Shown here in pieces: positions 1 through 15,937 of a DNA stretch of 64,000 nucleotides. The position numbers were made by a program, and so were the translations under genes. The stretch comes from Closterium sp. NIES-65. Its lineage: Eukaryota; Streptophyta; Zygnematophyceae; Desmidiales; Closteriaceae. The notes beneath the pieces are model-generated. The model saw only the letters and a list, made by a program, of their open reading frames with translations, was not told the DNA's origin and made no database searches. The DNA lies in the NCBI GenBank assembly GCA_948144175.1, contig CANXME010000053.1, forward strand, positions 1,798,001 through 1,862,000, read 5' to 3'. Position 1 is the stretch's first letter, and the number at the start of each line of letters is the position of its first letter.

Positions 1-130
1 GGGTTTCACTATAGGTTCAAGGAACATATAGCATAGGAAACAAATGAAATTGGTGCACCACCTACAAAGCACAATAACTACACTACAACTACAAGCAGTT
101 ATAAAATATGTCAATTATATTTCGACACTG
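1..130. other. AT-rich flank, no gene seen
   Basis: AT-rich sequence without a recognisable reading frame. It ends where recognisable integrase coding of the next element begins (about position 131), so it looks like the unrelated flank of a 5'-truncated retrotransposon. Confidence 0.4.
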
Positions 131-3060
131 AGCGCCGCATTGGCTTAGTCATGGAGGTCGCTCGTACCTCCATGATCCATGCGGCTGCCCCCCATTTTCT
201 GTGGCCGTTTGCGGTCCGGTACGCCGCGCATCAACTCAACCTCTGGCCCCATGTCTCCTTGCCAGAGACCTCGCCCACACTGCGTTGGACAGGGGAGGTT
301 GGCGATGCGTCGCGTTCCGGGTCTGGGGTGCTCGTGCCTTTGTCCGCGATACGTCCGCGGATAAGCTCTCCCCTCGCGCCATTCCCTGCGTCTTCCTTGG
401 TTTCCCCCCTGACGCGCCTGGCTGGCAGTTTTACGACCCCGCCTTGAGCCGTGTCTTTGCGTCTCAGGATGTCACCTTTGACGAGTCGGTCCCCTTTCAC
501 CGTCTTTTTCCCTACCGCACTGCCTCTCTCCCCCCCCCGCCGCTCTTTCTCGCTCCAGGTCCTCCCCAGGTAGACCCTCTCCCCGCTCCAGGTCCTGCTC
601 CTTCAGGTGTGTCTCAGGTAGACCCTCCTCCCTTGACTGAGCCGGTTGAGGTCACTGGTGAATCAGGTCCTGCAGGGGGTGGTCCTGCTCGGGGTGCTGC
701 TTCTGGGGGTGCTGAGCCTGCCAGTGCGGAGCTTGGGGGTGCTGAGCCTGGGCGTGTGGAGCCTGGGGGTGCTGAGCCTAGGGGTGTGGAGCTTGGGGGT
801 GCTGAGCCTGGGGGTGCTGAGCCTGGGGGTGTGGAGCCTGGAGGTGCTGAGCCTAAGCGTGAGGAGCCTGGAGGTTCTGAGCCTTAAGGTGCGGAAACTG
901 GGGGTGCTGCGCCTGGGGGTCCTTAGTCTGGGGGTGTTGCGCCTGAGGGCATTGCGGCGCCTGTTGTGCAGTCTTCTTGGAGTGGCCGCCTCTGTAGTCG
1001 CTCCGCTGGTACCTCGCCGCAGGTCTCTCGTCGGCGTCTCCCTCTCTCCCCACAGCAGTTGCGTGAGTGGTACGTTAGCCGTCAGGGTCGCGCTGCTGGA
1101 GCTGGGGGCCCTGCTGCGACCGGCGCTGGAGTTGGAGGCACGGGAGCTGGTGACTTAGCTACTGGAGGCGCTTCTACTGGAGTTACTGGAGCCGCTGGTC
1201 CCAGAGGTGCTCGTACTGGAGGTACTGGAGCTGCTGAGGCTGGTGGTACTGCTAGTTCTCGGGGTGCTGCGGCTGGTGGCGCTGGTGCTGGAGGTGCTGG
1301 CGCTGGAGGTTCTGGAGCTACTGGAGGTTCTGGAGCTGTTGGAGGTGCTGGCGCTGAAGGCGCTGGCGTAGGAGGTTCGGGAGCTGCTGGAGGTGCTGGT
1401 ACTGGAGGTTCTGGAGCTGTTGGAGGTGCTGGCGCTGGAGGACAGGCAGGAGGACTTTGAGTGTCTTGCGGCTGTTGCGCCTAATCTCATGGCCATGCTG
1501 CTCGCCCCTGAGGGAGATCCGGATGCACTGGACATCTCGACTCCACGATCCTACGCTGACGCGATCGCGGGTCCCTACTCCTCTCAGTGGCAGACAGCCA
1601 TGGAGGCAGAGATGGCATCCTGGAAGTCCACAGGCACTTACGTCGATGAGGTTCCCCCTTCTGGGGCGAACATCGTCGATGGCATATGGATTTTCAGGGT
1701 GAAGCGGCCGCCGGGTTCTCCGCCTGTCTTCAAGGCTCGTTACGTTGCACGAGGCTTCAATCAGCGACAGGGAGTTGACTTCTTCCAGAACTTCTCCCCT
1801 ACCCTGAAGATGACCACTCTTCGGGTGCAGCTGCACGTCGCCGCTCAGCGTGACTACGAGCTTCACTCTCTTGACTTCAGCACAGCGTTCTTACAGGGCA
1901 GTCTGCACGAGGAGATCTGGCTGCGACGGCCTCCTGGCTTCACTGGGTTGTTCCTCTCTGGTACCTAGTGGAGCCTCCACCGGCCAGTCTATGGTCTCTG
2001 TCAGGCACCTCGTGAGTGGCACGACACACTGAGGACGACACTTGCGGCTCCTGGGTTTGCTCCTTCTACTGCTGACCCGTCGCTGTTTCTGCGCACTGAC
2101 ACCTCGCTGCCACCGTTCTACATCGTCGTGTACGTCGACGACTTGGTCTTTGCCACTGCTGACACTGAGGCTCTCGCTCTTGTGAAGTCGGAACTGTAGA
2201 AGAGACACACATGCACAGACGTGCGTGAGCTGCGCAGTTACCTTGGCTTGCAGATCACCCGGGACAGAGCACGCCGCACCATCTCCCTGACTCAGTCACA
2301 CATGGTGCAGCAGGTCCTTCAGCGCTTCGGCTTCCAGTTCTCCTCGTCATAGTCCACTCCTCTTGCTACTGGTCACTCGCTCTCAGCTTTGCCTTCGGAT
2401 GAGTCCATAGAGCCGAGTGGCCCGTATCCAGAGCTAGTGGGCTGCCTCATGTACCTGATGACCTGCACTCGTCCTGACCTCACATACCCTCTTGGCCTTC
2501 TGGCACGATACGTGGCTCCTGGTAGACACCAAAAGGTGCACTGGGATGCTGCGAAGAGGGTACTGCGTTTCTTGCGCAGTACATCGGGCATGTGGCTCGT
2601 GCTTGGAGGACGGGGTGACGTTCTCCTCACTGGACACTCAGACGCTTCTTGGGTCGACGACCTGGCTACGCAGCGATCGTCACAGGGTTACACGTTCAGC
2701 CTTGGCTCTGGTTCTCTCTCTTGGCGGTCTACCCGCTCGTCTTCTGTTCTCAGCTCTAGTTGTGAGGCTGAGATCTACGCCACCGCCATGGCTGCACAGG
2801 AGCTACATTGGCTCACCTACTTGCTGACTGACTTGGGAGAGCAGCCTCGTTCCCCTCCAGTTCTGTTCGTAGACAACAAGGCTGCCATTGCCTTGTGTCA
2901 GGAGCACAAACTGGAGCACAGAACGAAGCACATCGCTCTCCGTTACTTCCTGGCTCGAGAGTTGCAGCAGTGTGGTCAGCTTCGTCTCGCTCACGTGGAC
3001 ACTCGGGCCAACACTACTGGTATATTCACCAAGGCACTTCCGTCTGGTGATCATTAGCGC
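131..3060 (+). pseudogene. copia pol remnant (integrase C-terminus, RT, RNase H)
   Basis: The reading frame moves between frames in the first 450 bases (integrase C-terminal part, e.g. 'PCVFLGFPPDAPGWQFY') and again around 885-1460, in a Gly/Ala-rich linker made of degenerate short repeats. RT follows from about 1450 ('LDFSTAFLQG', then a YVDD-type box near 2130), and RNase H from about 2620 ('SSCEAEIYA', 'RTKHIALRYF'). In-frame TAG codons lie at about 1966, 2197, 2350 and 3055. At each the sister element at 60-63 kb has CAG (Gln). No functional polyprotein can be made. Confidence 0.9.
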
Positions 3061-3340
3061 TTGTGTACTCTGTTAGGCCTAGTGTCAGTTTCGTCTCACT
3101 TGCTCACCTCGTGACTGTGCTTGTATTGTGACATATATATATACCTGCATGATTGCTCTTGCTAGGTAGTGAACACTGTACTGTTGCTGTTATACATATA
3201 CCTCTGCATGTGGACTGGCCTTGTGGCCCTTTGCTTGTGCTAAGAGAGTGTGGTGACGTTGTGATCCACCCTGAGCTTGCTTTGCTTCTCTTGACTGGTC
3301 TTGTGACCCCTTGCTCTCCCCCACTTTGCCTATGGGGGTG

Positions 3341-3472
3341 TGTCAAATTATATGCATGTTATATATGTGTAGGCTGTAGTGGGGTAGCCAATATGTGGTA
3401 CAACCCCATTAGGGTTTCATTTTTGTACCAAACCCTGATCTAGTCATTTCATTCCTGCCTAGCATTCTGACA
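3341..3472 (+). repeat. 3' LTR of element A (132 bp)
   Basis: Starts TGTCA right after the purine tract and ends TTCTGACA. It has the same length and internal landmarks (TGTAGTGGGGT, ACCCCATTAGGGTTT) as the LTRs at 9471, 10805 and 60372, which run in the opposite orientation. Confidence 0.75.
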
Positions 3473-3869
3473 CCTCTCCCACCTCGGGTGTGTCCCTCTC
3501 CCACCTCGGGTGTGTCCCTCTCCCACTCCCCGTTCATGTTTGTCGCCTCTCTCTACCTCTCAGGCGAGTGCAGTAATGATTGGCATCCCATGTCTCTTTG
3601 TGGACAAAGTGAGCAGGGCCAGAGGAAATGAGGATTAGTTTGGGTGAGGGGAATTTCTTGAGCTTCCGTAAGTTTAAGGATCTACGAGGCGTTAGCCGTG
3701 GACTCCAATAACGTGGAAGAATCATAAGGAGCTGACTGAGCTTTGATGATATGAAAACAGTTGCATTTCATGAAAACCAATGTGATGGTATGTGAAAGAA
3801 GGCTTGAAGCAAAAACTCATTATAATATGCGGAGTGGTTAATTACAATGCAACTGGTTGGCTGGCCATC
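3473..3869. other. intergenic; short 23-bp repeat at its start
   Basis: Positions 3473-3535 carry about 2.5 copies of a 23-bp unit (CTCCCACCTCGGGTGTGTCC core). The rest has no recognisable feature. It lies between the retroelement LTR and the 3' end of the minus-strand SAWADEE gene, so it probably includes that gene's 3' UTR. Confidence 0.4.
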
Positions 3870-8330
<4,461 letters not shown>

Positions 8331-8811
8331 CCATAAACTGTTAGTATGGAAGCACTCAAAACCTGATTCAGGGTGAAGAACAAGAAACGCAAAAGGATAA
8401 AGGTTAATACAAACGACATGGAAAACACTGGTTGGCTTGGCATCAGGCACTACCACCACAGATTGAATCAAAAAATGAAACCCACCTGGTCGGTCTTCAA
8501 AGTTTTCTGCTGCTTGAGGCATGGCTGCTTGTCTTCAGGCCTTCCAATGGGTGTCTTGGTGTTGTAACAAAGTGCACAGCAGGGCTGCAAGGAAGGTGAG
8601 GAGTGTGACTAAACATGACAACATGAGAATGTAGAAGATGACTGTGAGGGTTGAGCAAAGTAACAAACTGCAAACAGAAATCAGCAAACATCTTCAGTTT
8701 GACAAACTAATTGGTTCAGATAGACTTGGGTTCCAAGGAGCATGAGACCTCGCCTAGAGTGTTTGGCAGAGGCGGTTTTGGAGGTCAAATTCGTGGGTAT
8801 TGGGCTTTCGT
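8331..8811. other. probable intron/5' region of the SAWADEE gene
   Basis: No further exon could be assigned with confidence. It should hold the 5' exons of the minus-strand SAWADEE gene if these lie in the window. Confidence 0.3.
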
Positions 8812-9010
8812 GCTCAGTTTTGCACAGATCTGGGATCAGCGCTCAGATCTGGGTTTGCCGCTCAGATTTGAACAGATCTAGGATCGGCGCTCAGATTTGC
8901 ACGGGTCTGCGATTGGCGCTCAGAATCGCACAGATCTGGGCTTGGGCGCTCAGGTTCGCACAGATCTAGGATTGGAGCTCATATTCGCACAGATCTGGGC
9001 GCAAAAATCT
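8812..9010 (+). repeat. degenerate ~30-bp tandem repeat (CGCTCAGAT..CACAGATCTGG)
   Basis: Six to seven imperfect units, each with GCTCAGAT/GCTCAG followed by TTGCACAGATCTRGGAT-like sequence. Non-coding. Confidence 0.75.
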
Positions 9011-9260
9011 GGGGTTGATGCTCAGGCCAGCTCTGCTGCTGGCCAAAGAAGGGATGCATACCAGAACGTTGACTTTTGTCAAGGGAAAATCCAAACATGG
9101 AGAATGGTACGTTTCACAAATGGTAGAAGAATTATTTGAAAAAAAAAACTCTAAGATGACCAACATGACCCTGTTGGGGGTTCAGCAGCAAAGATTGCAT
9201 GTTTGTGGTGAGTTCAGCAAAAGTGTAATATTTGCGGGCTTACACGAAGGGTTAATGTTA

Positions 9261-9287
9261 GAGGGCCCTACGACAATAAGGGCCCTC
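9261..9287. other. perfect 8-bp stem hairpin GAGGGCCC..GGGCCCTC
   Basis: GAGGGCCC (9261-9268) and GGGCCCTC (9280-9287) are perfect inverted repeats around an 11-base loop. There is no adjacent T-run and no gene to terminate. Function unknown. Confidence 0.5.
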
Positions 9288-9470
9288 GATGACCTTTGAC
9301 TTGGCAGGTCGGCGCCTAACGACTGAGTCTACTCGGCACCGACGCACGAGTTCGGTGGCGGTCATTAGTGACTACGGGTGACTGTGAGCTACTGCAGCGA
9401 ACTTGGCAGAATCGGTGCTAGGAATGACGAGTCTTGGGGGTCGTAGGTGCCTTGCTTGTGAGGCATGCTG

Positions 9471-9599
9471 TGACAAAATTAGAAGAAAGAAAGAGGATTG
9501 AACTAGCAAGAATGAGGATACAAATAGCAAACCCTAGAAGGGTTGTACTCGCTATAGAGCACCCCACTACAGGCTAGAACATAAGATAATATTCTGACA
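9471..9599 (-). repeat. LTR of the non-autonomous element (3' LTR in its own orientation)
   Basis: 129 bp, TGACAAAATTAG at the left edge and ATTCTGACA at the right edge on the + strand. No difference from the copy at 10805-10933 was found by eye. Confidence 0.92.
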
Positions 9600-10259
9600 C
9601 ACCCCCATAGCCAAAGTGGGGTGTAAACAGCAGAGCAGGCAAAGCAGTACAAGCTCAGGGTGGATCACAATGTCACCACACAATCTGAGCACAAGTTCAA
9701 GAAGAAATAGTTTAGAGTTCACAATTATGAGCAAAGCTAGTGGTAGTCACAACGGGCAAGTGAGGAGGAGGAGAGAGAGTGAGGGGAGAGGAGATAGGAG
9801 GCGACGGCTGAAGCTGCAGACACACGGGCAACAGGAGGCAGACTGGCACAGCGGCTACCGGACTAAGCGCCCGGACTACAGGAGTAACAGGCCCCGCGGC
9901 TAAAGTAGCGGCAGACGAGCAACGGACCCACGGGCGGCTGGCGTAGAAGTCTAGCTCACTGGGCTACCGGGACAGCGCCCCGGACTACAGGTGCTGCGGA
10001 CAACAGTACGGCAACCTCCATGCAGCTTCCCCAAACAGTCCCACCCCCCCGACACGCACCCGCTGCTACACCGCTAGCTCCACTCCCACGCACCCCCCTT
10101 AAACCCTAAACCCCAGTCTCCCACACAACCACCCCCCTCAGCGACAGCTGCAGTAGTGGGAGACGAAGGAGGAGGAGGAGCAAAGGGAGGAAGGCACACC
10201 GGCCGCAAGCGGCCCCCTCAGGTCGCCTCGACAGGCGACGGGAAAAGGGGGGGGGGAAG

Positions 10260-10735
10260 GCGGGGACGGGGCCGGGGCCGCGACGGGTAGGGCGACGGGC
10301 CGCATGTAGTGCGGCGGTAGGGCCGCAGGTAGGGCGGCTGGTGGGCCGCAGGTAGGGCGGCGAGTGGCCGCAGGTAGGGCGGCTCGCGGGCCGCAGGTAG
10401 GGCGGCGGGTGGGCTGCGAAGGTAGGGCGACGGGTGGCCGAAGGTAGGGCGGCGGGTGGGCCGCGAAGGTAGGGCGGCGGGTGGCCGCGAAGGTAGGGCG
10501 GCGGGTGGGCCGCGAAGGTAGGGCGGCGGGCGGCCGCGACGGGTCGGGCAGCGGGGCCGCGACGGGTCCCCGTCGCCCGTCGCGGCGCCTCCAGAAGGCG
10601 ACGCGACGAACGACGGGGCAGACGCCCGCCGCGCGCCTCGGGGCGCACAGCGGGCAGAGAACCGCCGCGCGCCTCGGGGCGCACGGCGGGCAGAAAACCG
10701 CCGCGCGCCTCGGGGCGCACGGCGGGAAGGAAAAG
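10260..10735. repeat. GC-rich minisatellites inside the non-autonomous element
   Basis: 10310-10540 consists of about ten imperfect units built on GGTAGGGCGGCGGGTGG plus CCGC(GAA). 10620-10730 holds three units of about 36 bp built on CGCCGCGCGCCTCGGGGCGC. Long open frames on the minus strand are by-products of the GC-rich repeats; no protein domain is seen. Confidence 0.8.
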
Positions 10736-10804
10736 TAGCAGCGGAAGCGAGGTGGTAACCCACCCACAGGATCGATCCAAGGGGATCGACCTGCTCTGAT
10801 AGCA

Positions 10805-10933
10805 TGACAAAATTAGAAGAAAGAAAGAGGATTGAACTAGCAAGAATGAGGATACAAATAGCAAACCCTAGAAGGGTTGTACTCGCTATAGAGCACCCCA
10901 CTACAGGCTAGAACATAAGATAATATTCTGACA
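10805..10933 (-). repeat. LTR of the non-autonomous element (5' LTR in its own orientation)
   Basis: Second 129-bp LTR, adjoining the primer-binding site at 10790-10804 and followed by the TSD copy TGCTG. Confidence 0.92.
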
Positions 10934-10938
10934 TGCTG

Positions 10939-11931
10939 CTCACTTGCTATGTTGGCAGGAGTAGCGTGCGCGGTGAGACATTCCGGTGCCGAGTTGGGTT
11001 GGAAATGTGCGGGGCGCGTTCACCCACCTGCACAGCACTTTCGTGTGGGTTGGGTTACTCGCAGCGCCACGCAACAATTGTGCAACTCTTGCTTGCCTAT
11101 ATATGTTTGTGTTTGCTTGTGTGTTTGATAGTTGATATTGCAATTCTACTTGGCGCAAATACTACTTCAATTCTCACAAATTCCTTAGAGGCAATCGCTA
11201 CCAATACTCTACCAAGTTGCTGGCGCAACATCATTCCCATAGCAGAGACTCTCTCGCTATCGCTACGCTCTCTAATATATTCCTTCAGTTAAAAGGCAAC
11301 CGTTTCTGAACAACCCCCGTGTTGGCCCGATGGTCTAGCACACGTTGTGCCAAAATACCAACACAACTCCTTTGTTGGAACTATGACGTTCCATGCCTTG
11401 GACCACTGAGTCAAATTGGAGGTTATTTAGAGGCAAAACGGTTGCTTTTTAACCCTTCGTGAAAGCTCTCAACCATTACAGCATTATAATGTGATTCCTT
11501 CACGTATTCCTTCCATGGCTCCCACGAAGTTTGTCTTTACGTAACATGCTGAGTTGGCGAAAATGTAGAGAACTCACCGTGGAAGGAAGAACTGAACTGC
11601 AAGGAGAAGATGCGTGATCTTGCTCGTGAAATTTGGAGACTAGACTCTCGTTTACGTGCCGTAAGTCTAGGGGATTAAAACTACACGTTCCATACAAACG
11701 AGTCGTATGAGATCTAAAACACGTAGGCACCTCGCAATGGATACGAGAAGGCTCCACTGCCATTTCGCATCCTGACTCTCCTTTGGCGTGGAAAAAACTC
11801 ATCTTCGCGCGAATCGCGAGACGAGATCGGCCTTGGTTCAAGATTTAGCTATTGGGGCATGCCACGTGTTACTCTGCATGCTTGAGTGTTCCTATGGCAC
11901 CTGGCGTGCTTCAACCTAGGAGGGATTGACT
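10939..11931. other. intergenic, nothing recognised
   Basis: About 1 kb between two retrotransposons. Short open frames occur but none resembles a known protein; no RNA gene was recognised. Confidence 0.4.
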
Positions 11932-12426
11932 TGCAAAACAAAGTAGCTTTGATGAATGGTAGGCTGGAAACTTGGCTGGAAAAGCTCAACAGAGCTGCTG
12001 GACTTGGCTTGATGAGAGAAAACTTCACTATGATCAAGATTAACAAGCCCACTAAAGCACAACTTCTTAAGCATTACAAACATGCAGATTGATAGCTCAA
12101 ACTAGGCTGCTAGACAAGGCAACTTCCTTGGGAACTTGGGCACAATTCAGATTCCATGAACCTTGAGTGACTTGAGAGCCACATGAGGTGCATGAATAAG
12201 AAATCTCTGGAATGTACTGTTATAGCTGATTCTGTTTTGTAGAAACCTGTAGAAACTGTCGACCCTTCTGTTTGAGAGCAATCCCGAACTGTATCGAGTC
12301 TTCGGCTGCAATCTGATTTTGCTGCGGAAGTTTCTGAATTTTCGCGAAGCCTTCAATCCGTCGCCGACATTCTTGCTGCTCCTTGTGTGCAAAGGGCTGG
12401 GGCGGCAGAGACTCGATTCTCCAACA
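11932..12426 (-). repeat. LTR of element C (3' LTR in element orientation)
   Basis: Minus-strand start TGTTGGAG next to the purine tract; the other end is TTTTGCA. Copy of 17601-18093 with a few substitutions. Confidence 0.9.
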
Positions 12427-12508
12427 CTCCCCCTCGCACCAGACCCGAAGCACACATACGCCCATTCTTACTCTCCTCTTACATCTCCTTGGCATACACT
12501 CCATGCTG

Positions 12509-15500
12509 CTACCCATGTTGCTTCTCCTCATTCTCCTCAAACTGCTGCACTGCTTCATGAAGTGTCATGAGACCTGCTCTTGCCTTGCACATGTTGAATG
12601 CATCATGTGGAAGAACCTTAGTCATGAAATCTGCCGCTTGGTCGAATGAACGGCAAAAGTTGACGGCGAGAACTCCCTTCTCTAGTTGCTCACGAATGAA
12701 ATGGTACTGCACCTCGATGTGTTTTGTACGCCCATGATGAACCGGATTCTTGGAGAGGGCGATAGCTGAAGTGTTGTCCACGTAGAGCGGAGTTGGTTGA
12801 GTTTGCGGCTGCCTCAAGTCCTCCAAGAGTCCACGTAACCATATTGCCTCCCTTGCTCCTTCGGTCATTGCTATGTACTCAGCTTCGGTTGTAGAAAGCG
12901 CCACACAACTTTGCTTGCGCGATTGCCAAGAAACAGCGGCACCGCACATAAGGAAGATATACCCACCGGTGGACTTGCGTGTGCTCAAATCTCCCGCCCA
13001 ATCTGCATCGGTAAAGCCTTGGAGGGAGCTTGCATGTGGGCTGGCTTGGAAGAGAAGACCATGATTAGAAGTACCTTTGAGATACCGAAGAGCTCGCTTG
13101 GCTGCATGCATATGGATAGGTGATGGGGCACTCATGTGTTGAGCGAGCTTGGATACCGTGAATGCTAGGTCGGGCCTTGTGCATAGGGCTGCATACATGA
13201 GACACCCAACCTGACTTTGGTAGAGAGCTAGGTCTTGTGGGGATACCTTGGGTGAATTCTCACCATGATGCTCACTCTCCTCAAGACACATCTCCTCAAT
13301 ACCCGTGATATCCAGGCTTGACTCTCTCTCCTCAAAGGGCTGATGTGAAGACAAAGGGACAAAGTTGGTAGGAAGTGGGGTAGGTGATGGCTTGCTATCA
13401 TCAAGACCAAACCTCTCAAGGACCTTTTGGATGTACCTTTGCTGGAATAGGAAGATGGACCGTGACTTATGATCTCTCACAATGTTCATACCAAGATAAT
13501 GACTCGGCTCACCAAGATCGGTCATTGTGAATGCACTCATGAGAATACCTTTCACCTTGTTGAGGAGATCAAGAGAACCTGAGACTAGGAGGAGATCATC
13601 GACATATACCAAGAGCCAAATGTACTCCCCCTCACTCGTGTGCATGAAGTACAACGCGTTGTCTCTCATGGACCTTGTGAAACCGTGCTTGAAGAGTACC
13701 TTCTCAAGAGCATGATACCATACCCGTGGGGACTGTTTGAGACCATAAAGGGACTTTACCAAGCGACAAACTCGACCCGTACCATCATCATAACCTTCGG
13801 GTTGTGCCATGTATACCTCTTCTTCCAAGACACCGTAGAGAAATGCGTTCTTGACATCCATTTGATGGATATGGAGACCAAGATATGCGGCTATGGCGAG
13901 GAGGACTCGTTTACCTTTACCCAAAGCCTCACTTGGCTGAGACAAATCAATGGTAGGGTTCGGTCTCACATTGGTTGGATGCGTTGACACGGTCATCTGC
14001 GGCTGAGACAATGGCTGCGACATCGGCTGCGACGGCGGCACGACTGCATGATCTTCTCCCGGCGTGGAACCCTCTCGATTATCGGTGTTGACTTGAGGAA
14101 TAGGTGTGGTGACTTGTGTCGGTGAAGCTGAAATGTTCGTCGGCATAGTTGGCTGTGAAGATTCTCTTGGTGGGGATCTTGAGACTAGAAGCTTGGGAAT
14201 TGATGATGACGCTGCGTTGTCGAAATTTGGAGACGGTTCGGTCTGATTGGCGCTGTTTCTCGGTGTTGAAGATGGCGGTAACTGATGACGGCCGATTACG
14301 GGACGTGGGGGTGAAGTTGAGAAAGGTCTTGGGTGAAGAAGTGGGCTGTTGGAGCTGGTGTTGGTGGTGATTCGCTGAAGTGATCCTCGTGCTATGAGCT
14401 GGCTTGACGTTGGAACCTGAAGTGATGAACGTGTGTGAGAACGAGATGTTGCGGTAATGGTTGTCTTGTTGGTGGGAAGAATTGTAGATGGTGCTGATGT
14501 AGGTACTTGGAGACTTGTAGCTGTAGGTTGCTGCTGCATTGGATGATGGTGAGCTTCTGTAGTTGCCTCTGAATTGACGGCTGGTGATGGGTTTGATGGT
14601 GTAGTGGTGGGCTGATCCGGGTGACGTTGAACTTGCGGGGTTGGTGTTGAAGTAGCTGGCTGGTTGGTGACGGTTGGCTGCTGCTCCTTTGGCGGTGATG
14701 TAACGGTGACTTTTTGGGGTGGATTGTCTTCATTTGACGGCTGAACCACATCTCCACTTGGTTGAGTAGCTGGTGGTGGCACTGGTGTGGCGCAGCTGGT
14801 CTCGTTGACGACGGCTTGCGGGAGATCGATGATGGGTCCGCTATGGTCAGAATTGGTGTCATCTCCGTCCTCCTCTTGTGTTGTTTCGTCAGGTGCTCTT
14901 GCTGGTTCCTGTTGGAGAGAGGGTGGTAGAGAGGAGGAAGAGGAAAACTTGTGCCAATCTGCAAGGGACATGTCTTCATAGAAGACCACATCCCTTGAAA
15001 CCACTTCTCGCTTGGTGACGGGATCCCAAAGGACCCATCCCTTGCTCTCGTTGCTCATGCCGATGAAGAGGCCCCAATGAGCTCTGCTGTCCAGCTTGAC
15101 TCTCTTTGCATCTGGAACACGGTATTGGGTCATGGAACCAAAAACACGAAGCATAGACAGATCTGGTTTAACTCCAAACCAAGCCTCATATGGCGTTACA
15201 CCATCCGGTAGGGGCCTTGTGGGTCTCCTGTTGCGAACATAGATTGCCATAGTGATTGCCTCACCCCACCAGAGCTTGTCAAGGCCCTTAAACTGAAGAA
15301 AAGTGGTAGCTATTGCTTGAATAGTGCGATGAAACCTCTCTGCAACTCCATTTTTCTGAGGACTATAGGGACAAGTGAACTGTTGTTTGATGCCCAATGC
15401 CAACAACTCCCCCTGAAATGCTTTTCCCATGTACTCACCTCCTCGGTCCGACCTCAAGGTGAGTAACTTCTTCCCTGACTCTCTCTCAACAAGTGCTAGC

Positions 15501-15935
15501 CATTGCTTGAAACACTTGTGAACTTCATCCTTGGTGTTGATGAAAAATGACTACGAGAAACGACTCTTGTCATCAATGAAAGACACCAAATATCTCTTAC
15601 CGTTTCGAGTAGGGTCTCGTATGGGGCCAAATGCATCAGTGTGGACCAACTCTAGGAGGTCCCTTGACTGAGACTTAGAAGGGAAAAATGGCTTTCTAGC
15701 TAGCTTACCCTCAACACAAGATGGACATGGAACGGAAGAAAGGGACTTGACTGCAATTTCACTCAAACTCAATCCTTCCACGCTCTTGTGATTCACCAAC
15801 TCTTTCAATGCTTGCATTCCCAAGTGCCCCAAGCGTGCATGCCATACCTCAGCTTGGGAGATACTCCCTTTGTTGGTTGAAACAGCGGGAAGCGAGACAA
15901 CGTCGTTCTTCGTATTGTTAGAACCGCGCTTGATC
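12509..15935 (-). pseudogene. copia element C integrase, RT and RNase H
   Basis: Integrase zinc-binding region ('MGHLGMQALKEL', 'CPSCVEGK') and the DDE residues ('HTDAFGP', 'SFIDDKSRF', 'NGVAERFHR') are present, but a TAG after 'KSRFS' (about 15551) splits the integrase. After a long Pro/Ser/Thr/Gln linker, RT begins only at 'AIAAYLGLHIHQMDVKNAFL': the conserved first 80-100 residues of copia RT (KWVFK, RLVAKGF boxes) are missing. YVDD ('[10 protein letters not shown]') and RNase H ('STTEAEYIAM', 'RTKHIEVQYH') are intact. Not functional as it stands. Confidence 0.88.
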
Positions 15936-15937
15936 TC

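Larger units (their letters stand above)
131..3472 (+). mobile_element. Ty1/copia retrotransposon A, 5'-truncated and decayed
   Basis: The order is late integrase, proline/glycine-rich linker, reverse transcriptase (RT), RNase H, 3' LTR, which is the pol order of copia elements. Gag, protease and the integrase core are absent: coding homology begins abruptly at about 131 after unrelated AT-rich DNA. The 3' LTR (3341-3472) starts TGTCA and ends TGACA, and is preceded by a purine-rich tract ending TATGGGGGTG. The protein is strongly similar to the minus-strand element at 60372-63886, so the two belong to one family. Frameshifts and several in-frame TAG codons make it inactive. Confidence 0.9.
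9471..10933 (-). mobile_element. complete non-autonomous LTR retrotransposon (1463 bp)
   Basis: Two 129-bp LTRs (9471-9599 and 10805-10933) that appear identical enclose a 1.2-kb interior without gag or pol. The 5-bp sequence TGCTG flanks both ends (9466-9470 and 10934-10938), a clean target-site duplication. On the minus strand the primer-binding site TGCTATCAGAGCAGG (complement of 10790-10804) matches the initiator Met-tRNA 3' end, and the purine tract at the other end (complement of about 9600-9625, GGCTATGGGGGTG) matches that of the coding elements at 3340 and 60504. It is a small non-autonomous derivative of that copia family, inserted recently. Confidence 0.92.

Noticed and set aside
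10095..10115. Telomere-like CCCTAAACCC
   Set aside because: Barely two partial units inside a retroelement; no array, so no evidence for telomeric or interstitial telomere DNA.
10106..10864. 252-, 227- and 209-residue Arg/Ala/Pro-rich minus frames
   Set aside because: Three overlapping frames are open at once because of GC-rich minisatellites; no domain and no conserved start.
11311..11380. Possible tRNA around GATGGTCTAGCACACG
   Set aside because: It vaguely resembles an A box, but no B box or acceptor stem could be found.
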